From: Atherinomorus stipes
Taxonomy: Eukaryota; Chordata; Actinopteri; Atheriniformes; Atherinidae
Assembly: GCA_023101725.1 (NCBI GenBank)
Contig: JALJCO010007894.1
Coordinates: 186,001 to 250,000, forward strand
Direction: 5' to 3'
Length of the DNA: 64,000 nt
The notes under the pieces: generated by a model
What the model saw: the letters and a program-made list of their open reading frames with translations, nothing else
What the model was told of the DNA's origin: nothing
Databases searched by the model: none
Program-made: the position numbers and the translations under genes
Shown: piece by piece, positions 1 through 10,072 of the stretch
Layout of the letters: each line of letters opens with the position of its first letter
How positions within the stretch are numbered: the first letter of the stretch is position 1

Positions 1-135
1 GGAGATTTTGGGATCTTTACTCTCAGAGCAGAATATTATTGTATTTCTCAAAATATGTGATACAACCTCACTGTTGTCTGCAGAGATCGTTGTCGGGGAT
101 ATTAGATATTGGTAATTAAGAGATGGACAATATCC
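1..135 (-). repeat. Interspersed repeat fragment (family also at 6.3 and 54.0 kb)
   Basis: The sequence around GGGATCTTTACTCTCAGAGC is the reverse complement of 6361-6470 and related to 54013-54110. Truncated by the window edge. It belongs to the group of small elements ending in TAGGGATG-type termini. Confidence 0.55.
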
Positions 136-840
136 ATATATTGGATATCTGTAATAAAATAAAAAAAAAAAAAAAAATAAAAAAAAAAAAAACCACAATA
201 CCAAACATTTATTTGTTAATTTAAAATAAAGAAATAATTTATTTTGTTCTTCAAATGTAGAGAAATTGCAGAACAGCTTAACACTGAATACTAAATGAGA
301 TTAGAAAAACAAATGCATCCAAAATAAACTAAGTATATTCATTCAATTCATTTAATGTTCATTCATTGCAAAGCAGCTGTAACATATTGATAGCCTTTTT
401 TAAACTTTTTTCCCCCCCGATTCCAACGTTTTGTGTAATAGCAAAGTGTTTGACAGAAAGACAAATGCTGGATCCACCATAGCAACATAGAGCTAAAAAA
501 TAATCATTTGAATAATCGTAATTTCGATATGAACCAAAATAATCGTGATAATGACTTTTTCCATGATGGAGCAGCCCTGGTGCAGAGGACTCATGTACAT
601 CAAGTCAGGCAAGGAAAAGAAAAAAAGTCCACAGATGCTGAGCTTAAACTCCCCCCAGTTATCCACTTGGAGGAAAGTCCTGCCCTTCATGCAGCTCAGT
701 TATCAGATGAATGTGAAGCTCATCACAGGGCTGGAGGAGGGCAGCAGCATCACATGAAGATCAGCTTTTCTGCAGGACTGCTCTAGTTTCAGTTTGTTTA
801 AAGTGTCTGAACATGTTTCACATCTACTCAGAGTTCATGC
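136..840. other. Stretch without a recognised gene
   Basis: A-rich tracts at 158-192, then a hAT-like internal fragment near 500-560 (ATCGTGATAATGAC). The region 560-790 is open on the plus strand in two overlapping frames, but no protein family is recognisable and no splice context supports it. Confidence 0.4.
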
Positions 841-1680
841 GACTGACAAGCTGGTGTGATGGTTTTTTCTAGGTGGGGGTGATGGGGGCAGAAGCTGCTC
901 CATCCCCTCATCAGGTGCACTGCTCGCCTCATTTGCATAAAGAAAAGTTGGCCTAAAATATGAGTTCAGACTGTCAGACTTCTTCCCTGCTAGCTTGTTC
1001 ATTTAAATGACCTGGACAAGTCAGCTAGCACAGCAAACACATCTAATATAAACGATCCCAGTGTCTCCTCAAGGTGATGGGTGGGGAGGGGGGAGGCGGC
1101 AGCACCCCCGCAGGGACGCAGACATAGCGGACAGGTGCTGTGGCCCCAGCGGATGGAGGGATGCCAGGGCTGGTCTGCTTGATGCCTGCTAACTTAGCTC
1201 AGCTAGCTTAGCTCTGCAGTCTGGCGCAGCTTGGAAAGCGGCTCCAACTCTGCACAGCAACTTCCCCCCGTCTGGCCCAAAGTCAGACCCCACACCGGAC
1301 AGCCTGACTAGCGCTTAGCCGCAGCAGCTAGCATACCCAGAACATTCCTCCATCCGCCCACGTTACAAGCATCATTATTACCGTTGTTATTCAGGCGCAG
1401 GTGAACAGAAACAAGCCAGAAAACGTCGCAGGCTTCCTACCTGAACATGCAGTGGACTCGCAGGCAGAGCCGCCCTGGCTGGCTGTTTAAAGTCTGGGAT
1501 GTTGTGTTGCTAGACGTCAAGTCCAACTGCACTACAGTGGTGTCAAGGGAGGCAAAATAAAGCTCAGCTGTCCTACTGTACAGCACGCGCTGCTGACAGC
1601 TGCTCGCAGCGACGCTTTGGCGACACCTGCAGGCCGCAGAGGGGATTACACCTGCGGCTGTACAGGATCACAGCTCAGGA
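841..1680. promoter_or_regulatory. CpG-enriched stretch
   Basis: Contrasts with the AT-rich neighbourhood and includes CGCGCTGCTG, GCAGCGACG and several GC-rich clusters. Likely an unmethylated promoter island or the remains of one; no coding sequence recognised. Confidence 0.4.
1441..1640 (-). other. Possible non-coding first exon of a further gene, with CpG-rich promoter
   Basis: The stretch 1050-1680 is richer in CpG than its surroundings. On the minus strand a good donor (TTCAG|GTAGGA) falls at 1440/1441. No open reading frame was recognised, so this would be a 5' UTR exon of a gene continuing off the left edge. The evidence is only composition plus one splice site. Confidence 0.3.
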
Positions 1681-2039
1681 AGCTGCAAAGACAATGAAAG
1701 AATGAATAATTCATTTATTTTGAGCATGTTGTGACAACAAGAAATAAAAGTATTTAACTCTACCTCTTCTGCACTATCAAAAACAATCATTTCTCTTGTT
1801 TGAATTGTTCCATATCCGAATTTCATTTAGCTGAATCTATACATATTTACAAATATGCACAGCAAACTCACAAGAAAAGTAGGGAGAGATGTCAGAATAT
1901 CCCAGAATGTAACCTTAAATGAGGGGAGTTTTTTTTAGACCTTCTCTAACATTTGAAATGCACACATACAACTATCTATTGTATAGCATGATGTCCTCTA
2001 ATAAGATGATTAACTGCAAATACTACTACTAATAATAGT

Positions 2040-3110
2040 AATAATAATAGATGACTCTTCACTCCATTTTTCATGGCAGCCATTCGCTAAAATTTTAAAA
2101 AATTCCTTTTATTTCTCATTATTGTACACTTCCAACCTGGATTTGGGATCTTCTGCATTCTTCCTTGCAGATCCTCTCCAGTTCTGTCAGGTTGGATGGT
2201 GAACGGTGATTTTCTTCCAGGATCTCTGTACTTGGCCGCATTCATCTTTCCTTCAACTGCAACCAGTTGTCCTGTCCCTGCAGCTGAAAAACACCTCCAT
2301 ACCATGATGCTGCCACCACCACGCTTCACTGTTGAGATGGTATTGGGCAGGTGATGAGCAGTGTCTGGTTTTCTCCACACATACCGCTGAGAATTAACTC
2401 CAAAAAGTTCAATCTTGGTCTCATCAGACCAGAGAATCTTATTTCTCTCAGTCTGGGAGTCCTTCATGTGTTTTTGGCAAACTCTATGCGGGCTTTCATG
2501 TATCTGCACTGAGGAGAGGCTTCTATCGGGCCACTCTGCCATAAAGCCCCGACTGGTGGAGGCTGCAGTGATACTGACTTTGTGGAACTTTCTCCATCTC
2601 CCTACTGCATCTCTGGAGCTCAGCCACAGTGATCTTTGGCTTCTTCTTTACTCTCTCATCAAGGCTCTTCTCCCACCATTGCTCAGTTTGGCTGGACGGC
2701 CGGGTCTAGGAAGAGTTCTGCTCGTCCCAAACTTCTTCCATGTAAGGACTATGGAGGCCACCGTGCTCTTAGGAACCTTTAGTGCTGCAGAAACTCTTTT
2801 GTAACCTTGTTCAGATCTGTGTCTCGCCACAATTCTGTCTCTGAGCTCCTTGGACAGTTCCTTCCACCTCATGATCCTCATTTGCTCTGACATGCACTGT
2901 GAGCTGGAAGGTCTTATATAGACAGGTGTGTGTCTTTCCTAATCAAGTCCAATCAGTTTGATTAAACACAGCTGGACTCCAATGAAGGAGTAGAACCATC
3001 TCAAGGAGGATCAGAAGAAATGGACAGCATATGAGTTAAATATGAGTGTCACTTCAAAGGGGCTGAATACTTTTGACCATGTGATATTTCATTTTCTTTT
3101 TTGATAAATT
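2040..3110 (-). mobile_element. Tc1-like element body (approximate limits)
   Basis: Flanks the broken transposase. The right side carries GGGGCTGAATACTTTTG near 3059-3075, like the terminal sequences of teleost Tc1 elements. I could not align a clean terminal inverted repeat, so the ends are approximate. Confidence 0.6.
2087..2893 (-). pseudogene. Tc1/mariner-like transposase, internally deleted and frameshifted
   Basis: The N-terminal helix-turn-helix part (2648-2893) reads MRWKELSKELRDRIVARHRS and the catalytic start (2087-2542) has ILWSDETKIELFG with the first acidic residue of the DDE triad, then GGGSIMVWRCFSAAGTG. After AAKYRD the sequence jumps directly to the C-terminal block (the nucleotides match the TELERICKEEWQKIP region, out of frame). 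The whole segment with the second and third catalytic residues is therefore missing. Both halves are in different frames. It cannot make active transposase. Confidence 0.9.
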
Positions 3111-3590
3111 TGCAAAATATCTACATTTGTGTTTTTTTTGTCAAGATGGGGTGCTGAGTGACATTGATGAGAAATAAAATGAACTTTTTTGATTTCAGCA
3201 AATAGCTGCAATGAAACACACTGTATGTATGATCGATATATGTATATATATATATCTGCCCTCTTCTTCATACCCTTCACATTTTGACATCACCTAACAC
3301 ATGAATGGTTATTGACATTTTATGTTGGAGTATACCTATTGAAGTAAATCTGTTCCTTGAGATTTTGAAATTTACAAGCCTTTGAATATTAAAGAGCAAA
3401 ATTTTATGCAGCGAATTAACAAATGCGATTTTTTAAAATCTGAATTAAACTCTTCAATTTTTCAATATTATATTTTCGCTACCATTTTTTCATTGTTTGG
3501 AAATTCAGAATTAAAAATTCGAAGTTAAAAATTTCAAAGGAAAAAAATTCAAAGGAAAAAAATTACAAAGGAAACAAATTTGAAGTTAAA

Positions 3591-4748
3591 TCTGTATCTT
3601 GTATGTGGTTGCTCTTGCGGTATTGATGTCTTGGGTGCCCGTGTCTCGATGTGGGGGCGGTGACGGTATATCTTTCAGCCCTAGTGTTGGGGTAGGTGTG
3701 TGGGGAGTGTGTGTGCGAGCGTGGTGGCGGGGTAGGGGGTGGTAGAGGTGGTGGCGCCCTGGTGTCAGGTGTGTGGGGCAGGGACTTTGGGGTGGGGGCT
3801 GGCCTGCCCTGGGGGGCGTCGTCTGGGGGGTCCGGTCCTCCTGGGTTTCGGTTGGGCCGCCCGGGTCCGGGGGGGGGTGGCTGCTCCTGGGCGCTTGGGC
3901 CCTGGGACCGGCGCTGTCTCCGCTCCGGGGGACGCCCGGCGCCCGGTGGGGTCGGCAGCTGCTGGTCTTGGTCCGCTGGGGCCTGGGCCCCCAGACTGCA
4001 GGGGGCTCCGGCTGGGGCCGCCTTTGCCGCCCTTCGGGGGATGCATGTCCGCTCTTTGGGGGGGGGGTAGCTGGGATCTTGGCCTCTGGGTGGCTGCTGG
4101 GGGCATGGGTCGTGAGCCTTGCGGGCTTTCTCCTCCTTGCAGAGACGAGGCTGCATCTGCATGACTGTATCACCACGGAGCACCCTTTATTATGCATGTT
4201 GACACTGTGACACTGCTTCCCATTGCGATGACTAGGTTGTACCTCTTCTCTACTTCCCATTGCGATGACTAGGTTGTACCTCTTCTCTACTTCCCATTGC
4301 GATGACTAGGTTGTACCTCTTCTCTGCGTAGTTCTGCGTGTGTTTGTGTGTGTTTGTATGATTTTGTTTTCCAACAGAGACCTTGGTTGTTTAGGGATCG
4401 CTGTACAGATGTACCAGTGAACTGTGTAAGTGGATTCATGTTTTCTCTCCTCTCTCTCTTCCTCTTCCTTACTCCTTTCTCTCTGTTTCACTTTCTATCA
4501 TTACCTCTGTTAACTTTCATTTCTCCCTTGTCAGGCCCAGCAGTATGAAATGGAATGGTGTAATAGACAAATGTTTAAATAAAGAAATAAAATGAATAAA
4601 CATGATATCAAGTGGAGCCTTATGTTCATAAAGCTCCGCTTGATAAAGCAAAACTGTTCAACAGAATAAAGCAATCAGATTTCCATTCTGCTTGCTTCGA
4701 TGCTGGACAGGACAAGTAAAAGAAAAGAAGAAAAAAAAAAAAAAAAAA
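3591..4748 (+). mobile_element. Poly-A retro-insertion (about 1.16 kb) with 11-bp target duplication
   Basis: TTGAAGTTAAA occurs at 3580-3590 and again at 4749-4759, the second copy directly after an A18 run. The body begins with a strongly G-rich 400-bp segment (3650-4060), then a 37-bp triplication, a pyrimidine tract and several AATAAA-like motifs. There is no reverse-transcriptase frame. This is the signature of target-primed reverse transcription, so either a non-autonomous retroelement or a processed transcript. Confidence 0.8.
4217..4327 (+). repeat. 37-bp tandem triplication
   Basis: Three copies of a 37-bp unit beginning TTCCCATTGCGATGACTAGG at 4217, 4254 and 4291. Nearly identical; the last differs near its end. 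Lies inside the poly-A retro-insertion. Confidence 0.95.
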
Positions 4749-4759
4749 TTGAAGTTAAA

Positions 4760-5940
4760 AACTTTGGAGGAAAAAAACTGAAGTAAAAAATTACAAAGGA
4801 AAAAAATTGGAGACAAAAAAAGGACAAAAAAAATTCGAAAATAAAAATTTCAAATGAAAAAAAATCAGATGCCTAAATTCAACATGTCAAATTCGGTGGT
4901 AAAACATTTGCTGTCCACTTTAACATCCGGGCCTCCAGGCCAACAAGTCAATCCTGGATTACATCGAACAGGCATTTTATACCCACCACTGCTGGTAGGT
5001 TTGAGATGAAGAAATCATCTTCATGAAGGAACTGCTGTTACATGATTTTATCCAAATTTCCTACATTGGTCATAAAATATCAGTATATGGTATAAATCAG
5101 CATTTATGTCAACTTTTTAAATTGAATTTGTTCTAAATTTGACTCAAAACCTTAATATCCTTAACTTTTCCTGTTTAGTTTATACAGCAACTTGTGCAGT
5201 ATTGGTCTTTAACCCATTCATAATCACAGTTTGATGTCCATAGATTTATGTTTGCCTAAAGCTGATTCTATGTTCACTTTTCTCCTTCTGATTCTCTCAG
5301 AAAACGCAGATATTGCTCACAACTATGTTGTTTTGCTTTAAAAAACACAACCAGAATCCCAGCAATCTTCTTAACAATATCCAAGGATCTCTCTGTAGAA
5401 GGTCACATATGATTAATCATTTCAGCTTTATAAAATAAATGGATTCTTTTATTAAAAAGTTTGGTTTTTTTTCTTTTATGATGACATTCTGAAGCACTTT
5501 AGTCAACATAAGTTGTTTTAAGTGTACTATACAAAAAAAAAAGTTTTTTTTGTTTGATTTTATATTTTTTAAAAGACCCATAGAGAGAAAAACTATTTAA
5601 ATGACTCAAAAGCAAAAGAGACCTGCATATTCACAATTGGATCCACATAAACACTTCTCACATTTTTCATCTCAGTGAATCCATTTAAATAAAGAAAAGA
5701 TGCTAAAAGAAAAACAGACACTACAAGTAAATCTAAATACGTATATAAGTGGATGATGAATGAAACCTTTATTTCAAACCATTTCTAGGAGAAAAATAAC
5801 AGGGACAAACATATAAAAGACTAGACAACACAGAATAAAAGACTATTTACATGATTAAAAGGAGTAGGAAGAAGTTAAAAAACTGAACTTTTCCAAAGGT
5901 TATTGTTACATTTAATATAGAGATAATATATAATATGCTT
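4760..5940. other. Intergenic, no gene recognised
   Basis: AT-rich sequence. 4760-4880 continues the A-rich target into which the retro-insertion went (AAAAAAATTC-type repeats, also at 3480-3580). Nothing else identified. Confidence 0.5.
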
Positions 5941-6017
5941 TATTTGATCTATATTTTAAGGATATAAATATAAATGCAAGTATATAAGCAGCTAAATATA
6001 ATATGGCTTATAATTAA

Positions 6018-6290
6018 GGATAGACCGATAAATCGGCCAACCGATATTTTAGCCGAGATTTGCATTTTTTGCTGGTATTGGCATTGGCCGATAAGTCGGG
6101 TGTTGCTGATGCCCCCATATATGTATATATATATATTTATATATATATACATAACAACTTTAATGCTTGTATTTTATATTTGTTAACAAATTCACAGTTT
6201 CTCTTCTATATATTTATTTATTTGAAATGCTTTGTTCTTTTTTGTAATAAAAGAGTTGTAAAATTACTTTTCATTGCGTCCTTCATTATT
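6018..6290 (+). mobile_element. hAT-like element copy, family also at 34.0 and 42.1 kb
   Basis: Begins GGATAGACCGATAAATCGGC and continues GATTTGCATTTTTTGCTGG, as in 34045-34442. It ends with ACTTTTCATTGCGTCC shared with 42.1 kb, and the right terminus is lost where the next repeat starts. Confidence 0.6.
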
Positions 6291-6475
6291 AGGGATGTTT
6301 GATATATATATATATTTTTTTTTTTTATTTTACGAATATCAAATATTGTCCAACTCTTAAATTCTGATATCAACCGATACCAATATATACAGACAACTGT
6401 GATTTTGTATCTCCCATATTTTGAGAAATCCAACTATATTCTGCTCTGAGAGCAAAGATCCCAAAATAGCCTTAA
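6290..6475 (+). repeat. Interspersed repeat, TAGGGATG type
   Basis: Starts TTAGGGATGTTTGATATA and matches window positions 1-135 in reverse complement. Likely a small hAT-type derivative. Confidence 0.55.
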
Positions 6476-6945
6476 CTCAGTCAGAGGAGTTCATTTTGGT
6501 ATCTGGCTGCCAGATATCAGATAGGAGCAGGTGAGCATATCGGCCGATACTGATCCGATACTATTTTTGAAAGAATAAAACCATATACCTTCCCACGCAA
6601 GGCATCAGGTTTGACATGTTTAGCTTTGTAAAAAAAAAAAAAAAAAAAAAGGTAAATTAGCACAGATTTAAATGTACTTAACAAATAAGGTGTACATTTG
6701 CAGCAAAAAGTAATAAATAATACTTCCATGCAAACATTTAAAAAAAATCAAAAAATTATATATAGATATAGATAATATCTGATTCAGGTATGGGATCGTG
6801 CATCTCTAATTGTGACAGGAGTAAAGGAAGGAATTAAGCTTATTGGGGTGTATCGTTCCCATATTTGCACAGATTTTGAACTGATGGAAATAAACCCATT
6901 TGCACGACTATGATTTCTTCAGACTGTTCGTGTGTTGTTCTGGAC

Positions 6946-7345
6946 TAGAGATGTAACGATATGAAAATTTAATATCACGGTTATTGTGACCAAAATGATC
7001 ACGGTGATCATTTTTATCGTGGCATTATAGAAAAACCCCCCAGCTTCTTTAAAAATATCCAAAATGGCTCTAAATGTCTACTTTGTCCTTTTTAAAAGGG
7101 GGGAAAATCTTCAGGAGAACTGTCCATGTGGGCGCCTTTGTTGCTTTCCGCCATGTTTTCATAAACTAAACGTTGCAAACTGCGACTGCTGCTGCTTTTC
7201 CAGTCAATGAGCAGCATCACTGGGAGTTTTTCAAAGTGCAGTAATCATACACGGTTTTAATGATAATTAAAATTTGAAATGGTATTACTAATCGTTGGGA
7301 ATTTAATCACGGTTAACCATTTTACCGGTTATCGTTACATCCCTA
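6946..7345. mobile_element. Complete 400-bp hAT-type MITE with perfect 8-bp target duplication
   Basis: Terminal inverted repeats TAGAGATGTAACGATA (6946-6961) and TATCGTTACATCCCTA (7330-7345) differ at one base. The 8-bp duplication TTCTGGAC flanks it at 6938-6945 and 7346-7353. There is no coding capacity. Confidence 0.93.
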
Positions 7346-7484
7346 TTCTGGACACCTCACAGAAATAATCTATGATGGAAAAACATATTTTGTTCCCTTT
7401 TTGGGTCTTAAAGTCAGACCCAGCTGTTCTTGTATCATTGACTAAGACTGAATAGATACAAATAATTTCTGCTTGGGTTCGGGG

Positions 7485-8675
7485 AAAAAAGACAGTTATT
7501 TATTACAAAACTTTATTTAAAATGTTTACATACAATATATTACATAACATAGTGCAAACTGTAAATCAAAGTGTCCAGATGGTTGAAGACGCTTGTCTTC
7601 ATATTAAAAATGTAAATTAATGCAGACATTTCTAAACCTTAGTGTTCTTCAAACAATTTACCAAACAAGCAATCAACATCCGTGATGAAGTTTTCACACA
7701 CGTCCGAGCAAATCCAGCTCAAAAACTGACTTTACAAGTGGATCCAAACCCCCTCCTCACATATCTGGCCATGTGCCCCCAAAAGAGGAAACTGAGAGCT
7801 AATTTCCTGCGACTGGAACAGTGATTAACATCGTTTTGCCATGGCAACCACACTAAGCAGAGCTGGCTAGCTGCCGAACACAGAGCCCAGCGGAGGAAAC
7901 TTAGCATGTAATAACGGTCATTAACCATCCTAACGTTGCTGTGAGCCCCCCCCCCCCCCCATCAGGACCAAATGACATCTGGACAACTTGGAACAAATCT
8001 GAGAGGTTGCTGGGATGTTGACACACAGCGCTAACGAAAGGCATCTCTATAGAAACGTAAAGAGACGCACAGCAGCCGTGAAAAAGCAGGATTTTCAAAT
8101 ATCTTGTGGACGTTGTACAATCATAATGCAGAAAATGACTTCGTCGGCTTCTGAGACAAAGACTTTCCTCTTCAGATTTCAACCATGTAATAAGAGAAAC
8201 TGATGACACAATGCAGCTTTTCCAAAAACAAAATCCCTGCAGTCATGTTACCAAACACGAGACAAAGGCATTTCTGTGCGGTAATCCCAAACGCACCTCA
8301 GCTGGAGCCGCAGCAACAATGCTGCCTTGTGACTCCACTGAAGGATGAAGCAAACATCGAGAGGAAAATGACAGAAATGACGAGATCTGAAATGCCGGAC
8401 CAGGCGGACTCGGACCGTCCAGCTTCAGACAAAGAGGATCATTTTTCTTGTGCTGGTCCAGCTGGTGACTTCTCCAGAAATACATGGGGGTGTTTCCAGC
8501 CACCTCCATCTTATCAGACACAATGAATCTCTGTTAAAGATTTCAATCCGGTCGTCTTTTTTTGGTCTTCTGCAGTTTGCGGTTTTGCTTTTTCTTCTTT
8601 TGTCCCACAGTGAACCGCTGAGCAAAGAGCACCCGGCCGGCAGGATGAGGTGGGGCCGTTGATGGTGGCTGGAAG
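7485..8675 (-). other. cep192: cep192 3' UTR (end inferred)
   Basis: About 1.19 kb between the stop codon and the first good minus-strand AATAAA signals. No coding sequence is convincing in it, and no repeat family was recognised. It contains a C14 run at 7947-7960. The end is inferred from the poly-A signals only. Confidence 0.6.
7499..7517 (-). promoter_or_regulatory. cep192: cep192 polyadenylation signals
   Basis: Two AATAAA hexamers on the minus strand (7512-7517 and 7499-7504), the first encountered downstream of the stop codon. Cleavage would fall near 7480-7500. Confidence 0.6.
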
Positions 8676-8808
8676 TCAGGGTAATGCCTCACCAGTTAGC
8701 TGAATAACAAGACTTCCACTGGTTTCTGACTGGACGAGCAGCAGGCCTGCGTGCCTGCCCGCTGAACTGGGCTTGAATTTGACAGGAAGCTTCAGGTAAT
8801 GCTGGGAT
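8676..8808 (-). CDS. cep192: cep192 exon 52 (terminal, stop codon)
   Basis: Residues 2703-2746, HYLKLPVKFKPSSAG and VIQLTGEALP followed by TGA at 8676-8678. The human protein ends IRLIGEALGKN, so the C-terminus is intact. It follows a 2.2-kb intron. Confidence 0.96.
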
Positions 8809-10031
8809 CTAATGGGATGAGGAGCAAGAAGGAGAGTCAGGCTTTTAATAGAATAATCTTATTTTAAGAATATAGAAACATGCACAAGCACAAATACAAG
8901 AAAGAATATGAAGTATTGCAACCTAAAAGAAACAAAACCACATGCACAGCAAATGTTCCATTCATGTTGGCATCATGATGCAGGATTTCTGCAGGAGATT
9001 CAGAGGTTTGGAAAAACACATTGCTTCAGGTTTAATTGTACCTGTAGAGACAGGCTAGTTACAGTTATGAATAGCACACATTTGGCATGTCTGAGGTTTT
9101 CCCACTGTTGCACCACTTTGAGCTGAAATCATTTACAGCGGAGCCAAAAGTATTTATTCAGCCACTGATTGTGAAAGTTCTCCTACTTACAAAGATGAGA
9201 GACGTCAAATTTTCATCATAGCTACACTTCAACTAAGGATGGAATAAAAACAGGAAATCACATTGTAGGAATTTTAAAATAATTTATTTGCAAATGATGG
9301 TGGAAGCTTAGTATGCAGGGGCGGGTCTAGGAAAGTTCTGATGGGGGGCCAGGAAGGGGCACCGACCGGGAAAAGGGTGGAATAAATTAACCATTATTAA
9401 TTTGTAAGCTGTGATAGATCCAATTAAAAATCTTAGTATTTTGACAGCCCTAATAATGATAACGATAGAAAATAACCTGGTCATGAATAAACAAGGCAAT
9501 CAATGGAACTTTTTTTTTTTTTTTTTTTTGCTTTCATGCGTTGAAAAACTACTTTAATCTCAGAATTTTGACTTCTCTTGGATTTTTTTTTTCAAAAGAA
9601 CAGAAACAAAAAAAAAAGCAGTTCTCCCTTTTTTTTTCCAGAACATTAAAAAAAAAAGAAAACAAAATTGGGAGATTACTTTAATTTCTGAAAAAAAGGG
9701 GAAAGAAGAATCCTGAGAAAAATGCAGAGTTATGACTCTTTTTTAGAATTATTTTTTAAAGTAAAAATTCTGAGAAAAAAATTCTGACTCTTCTTAGAAT
9801 TTGAAAAAGAAAAAAATCTCCAAAATTTTTTGTTTTAATGTTTTGGGGAAAAAGTCAGAATTCCAACTTTTTTATAGGATTTTTTTTTTTTTTTTAAAGT
9901 CAGAATTCTAAACTTTTTCCAGAACATTAAAAAAAGAAAAGAAAAAAAGAGAAGTTTTCTTTTTTCCATTATTTGAATTAAAAAAAAAAAAAAAAAAAAA
10001 AAAAGAATTCTGAAAAAAAAAAAACAAACAT

Positions 10032-10072
<41 letters not shown>

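Noticed and set aside
508..786. Overlapping plus-strand frames near the left edge
   Set aside because: Start within hAT-like repeat sequence and match no family; two frames are open at once, which argues against coding.
3563..4260. Several overlapping long frames on both strands, Pro/Gly/Arg-rich
   Set aside because: They are products of strongly biased composition in the G-rich part of a retro-insertion; all frames stay open on both strands and none matches a family.
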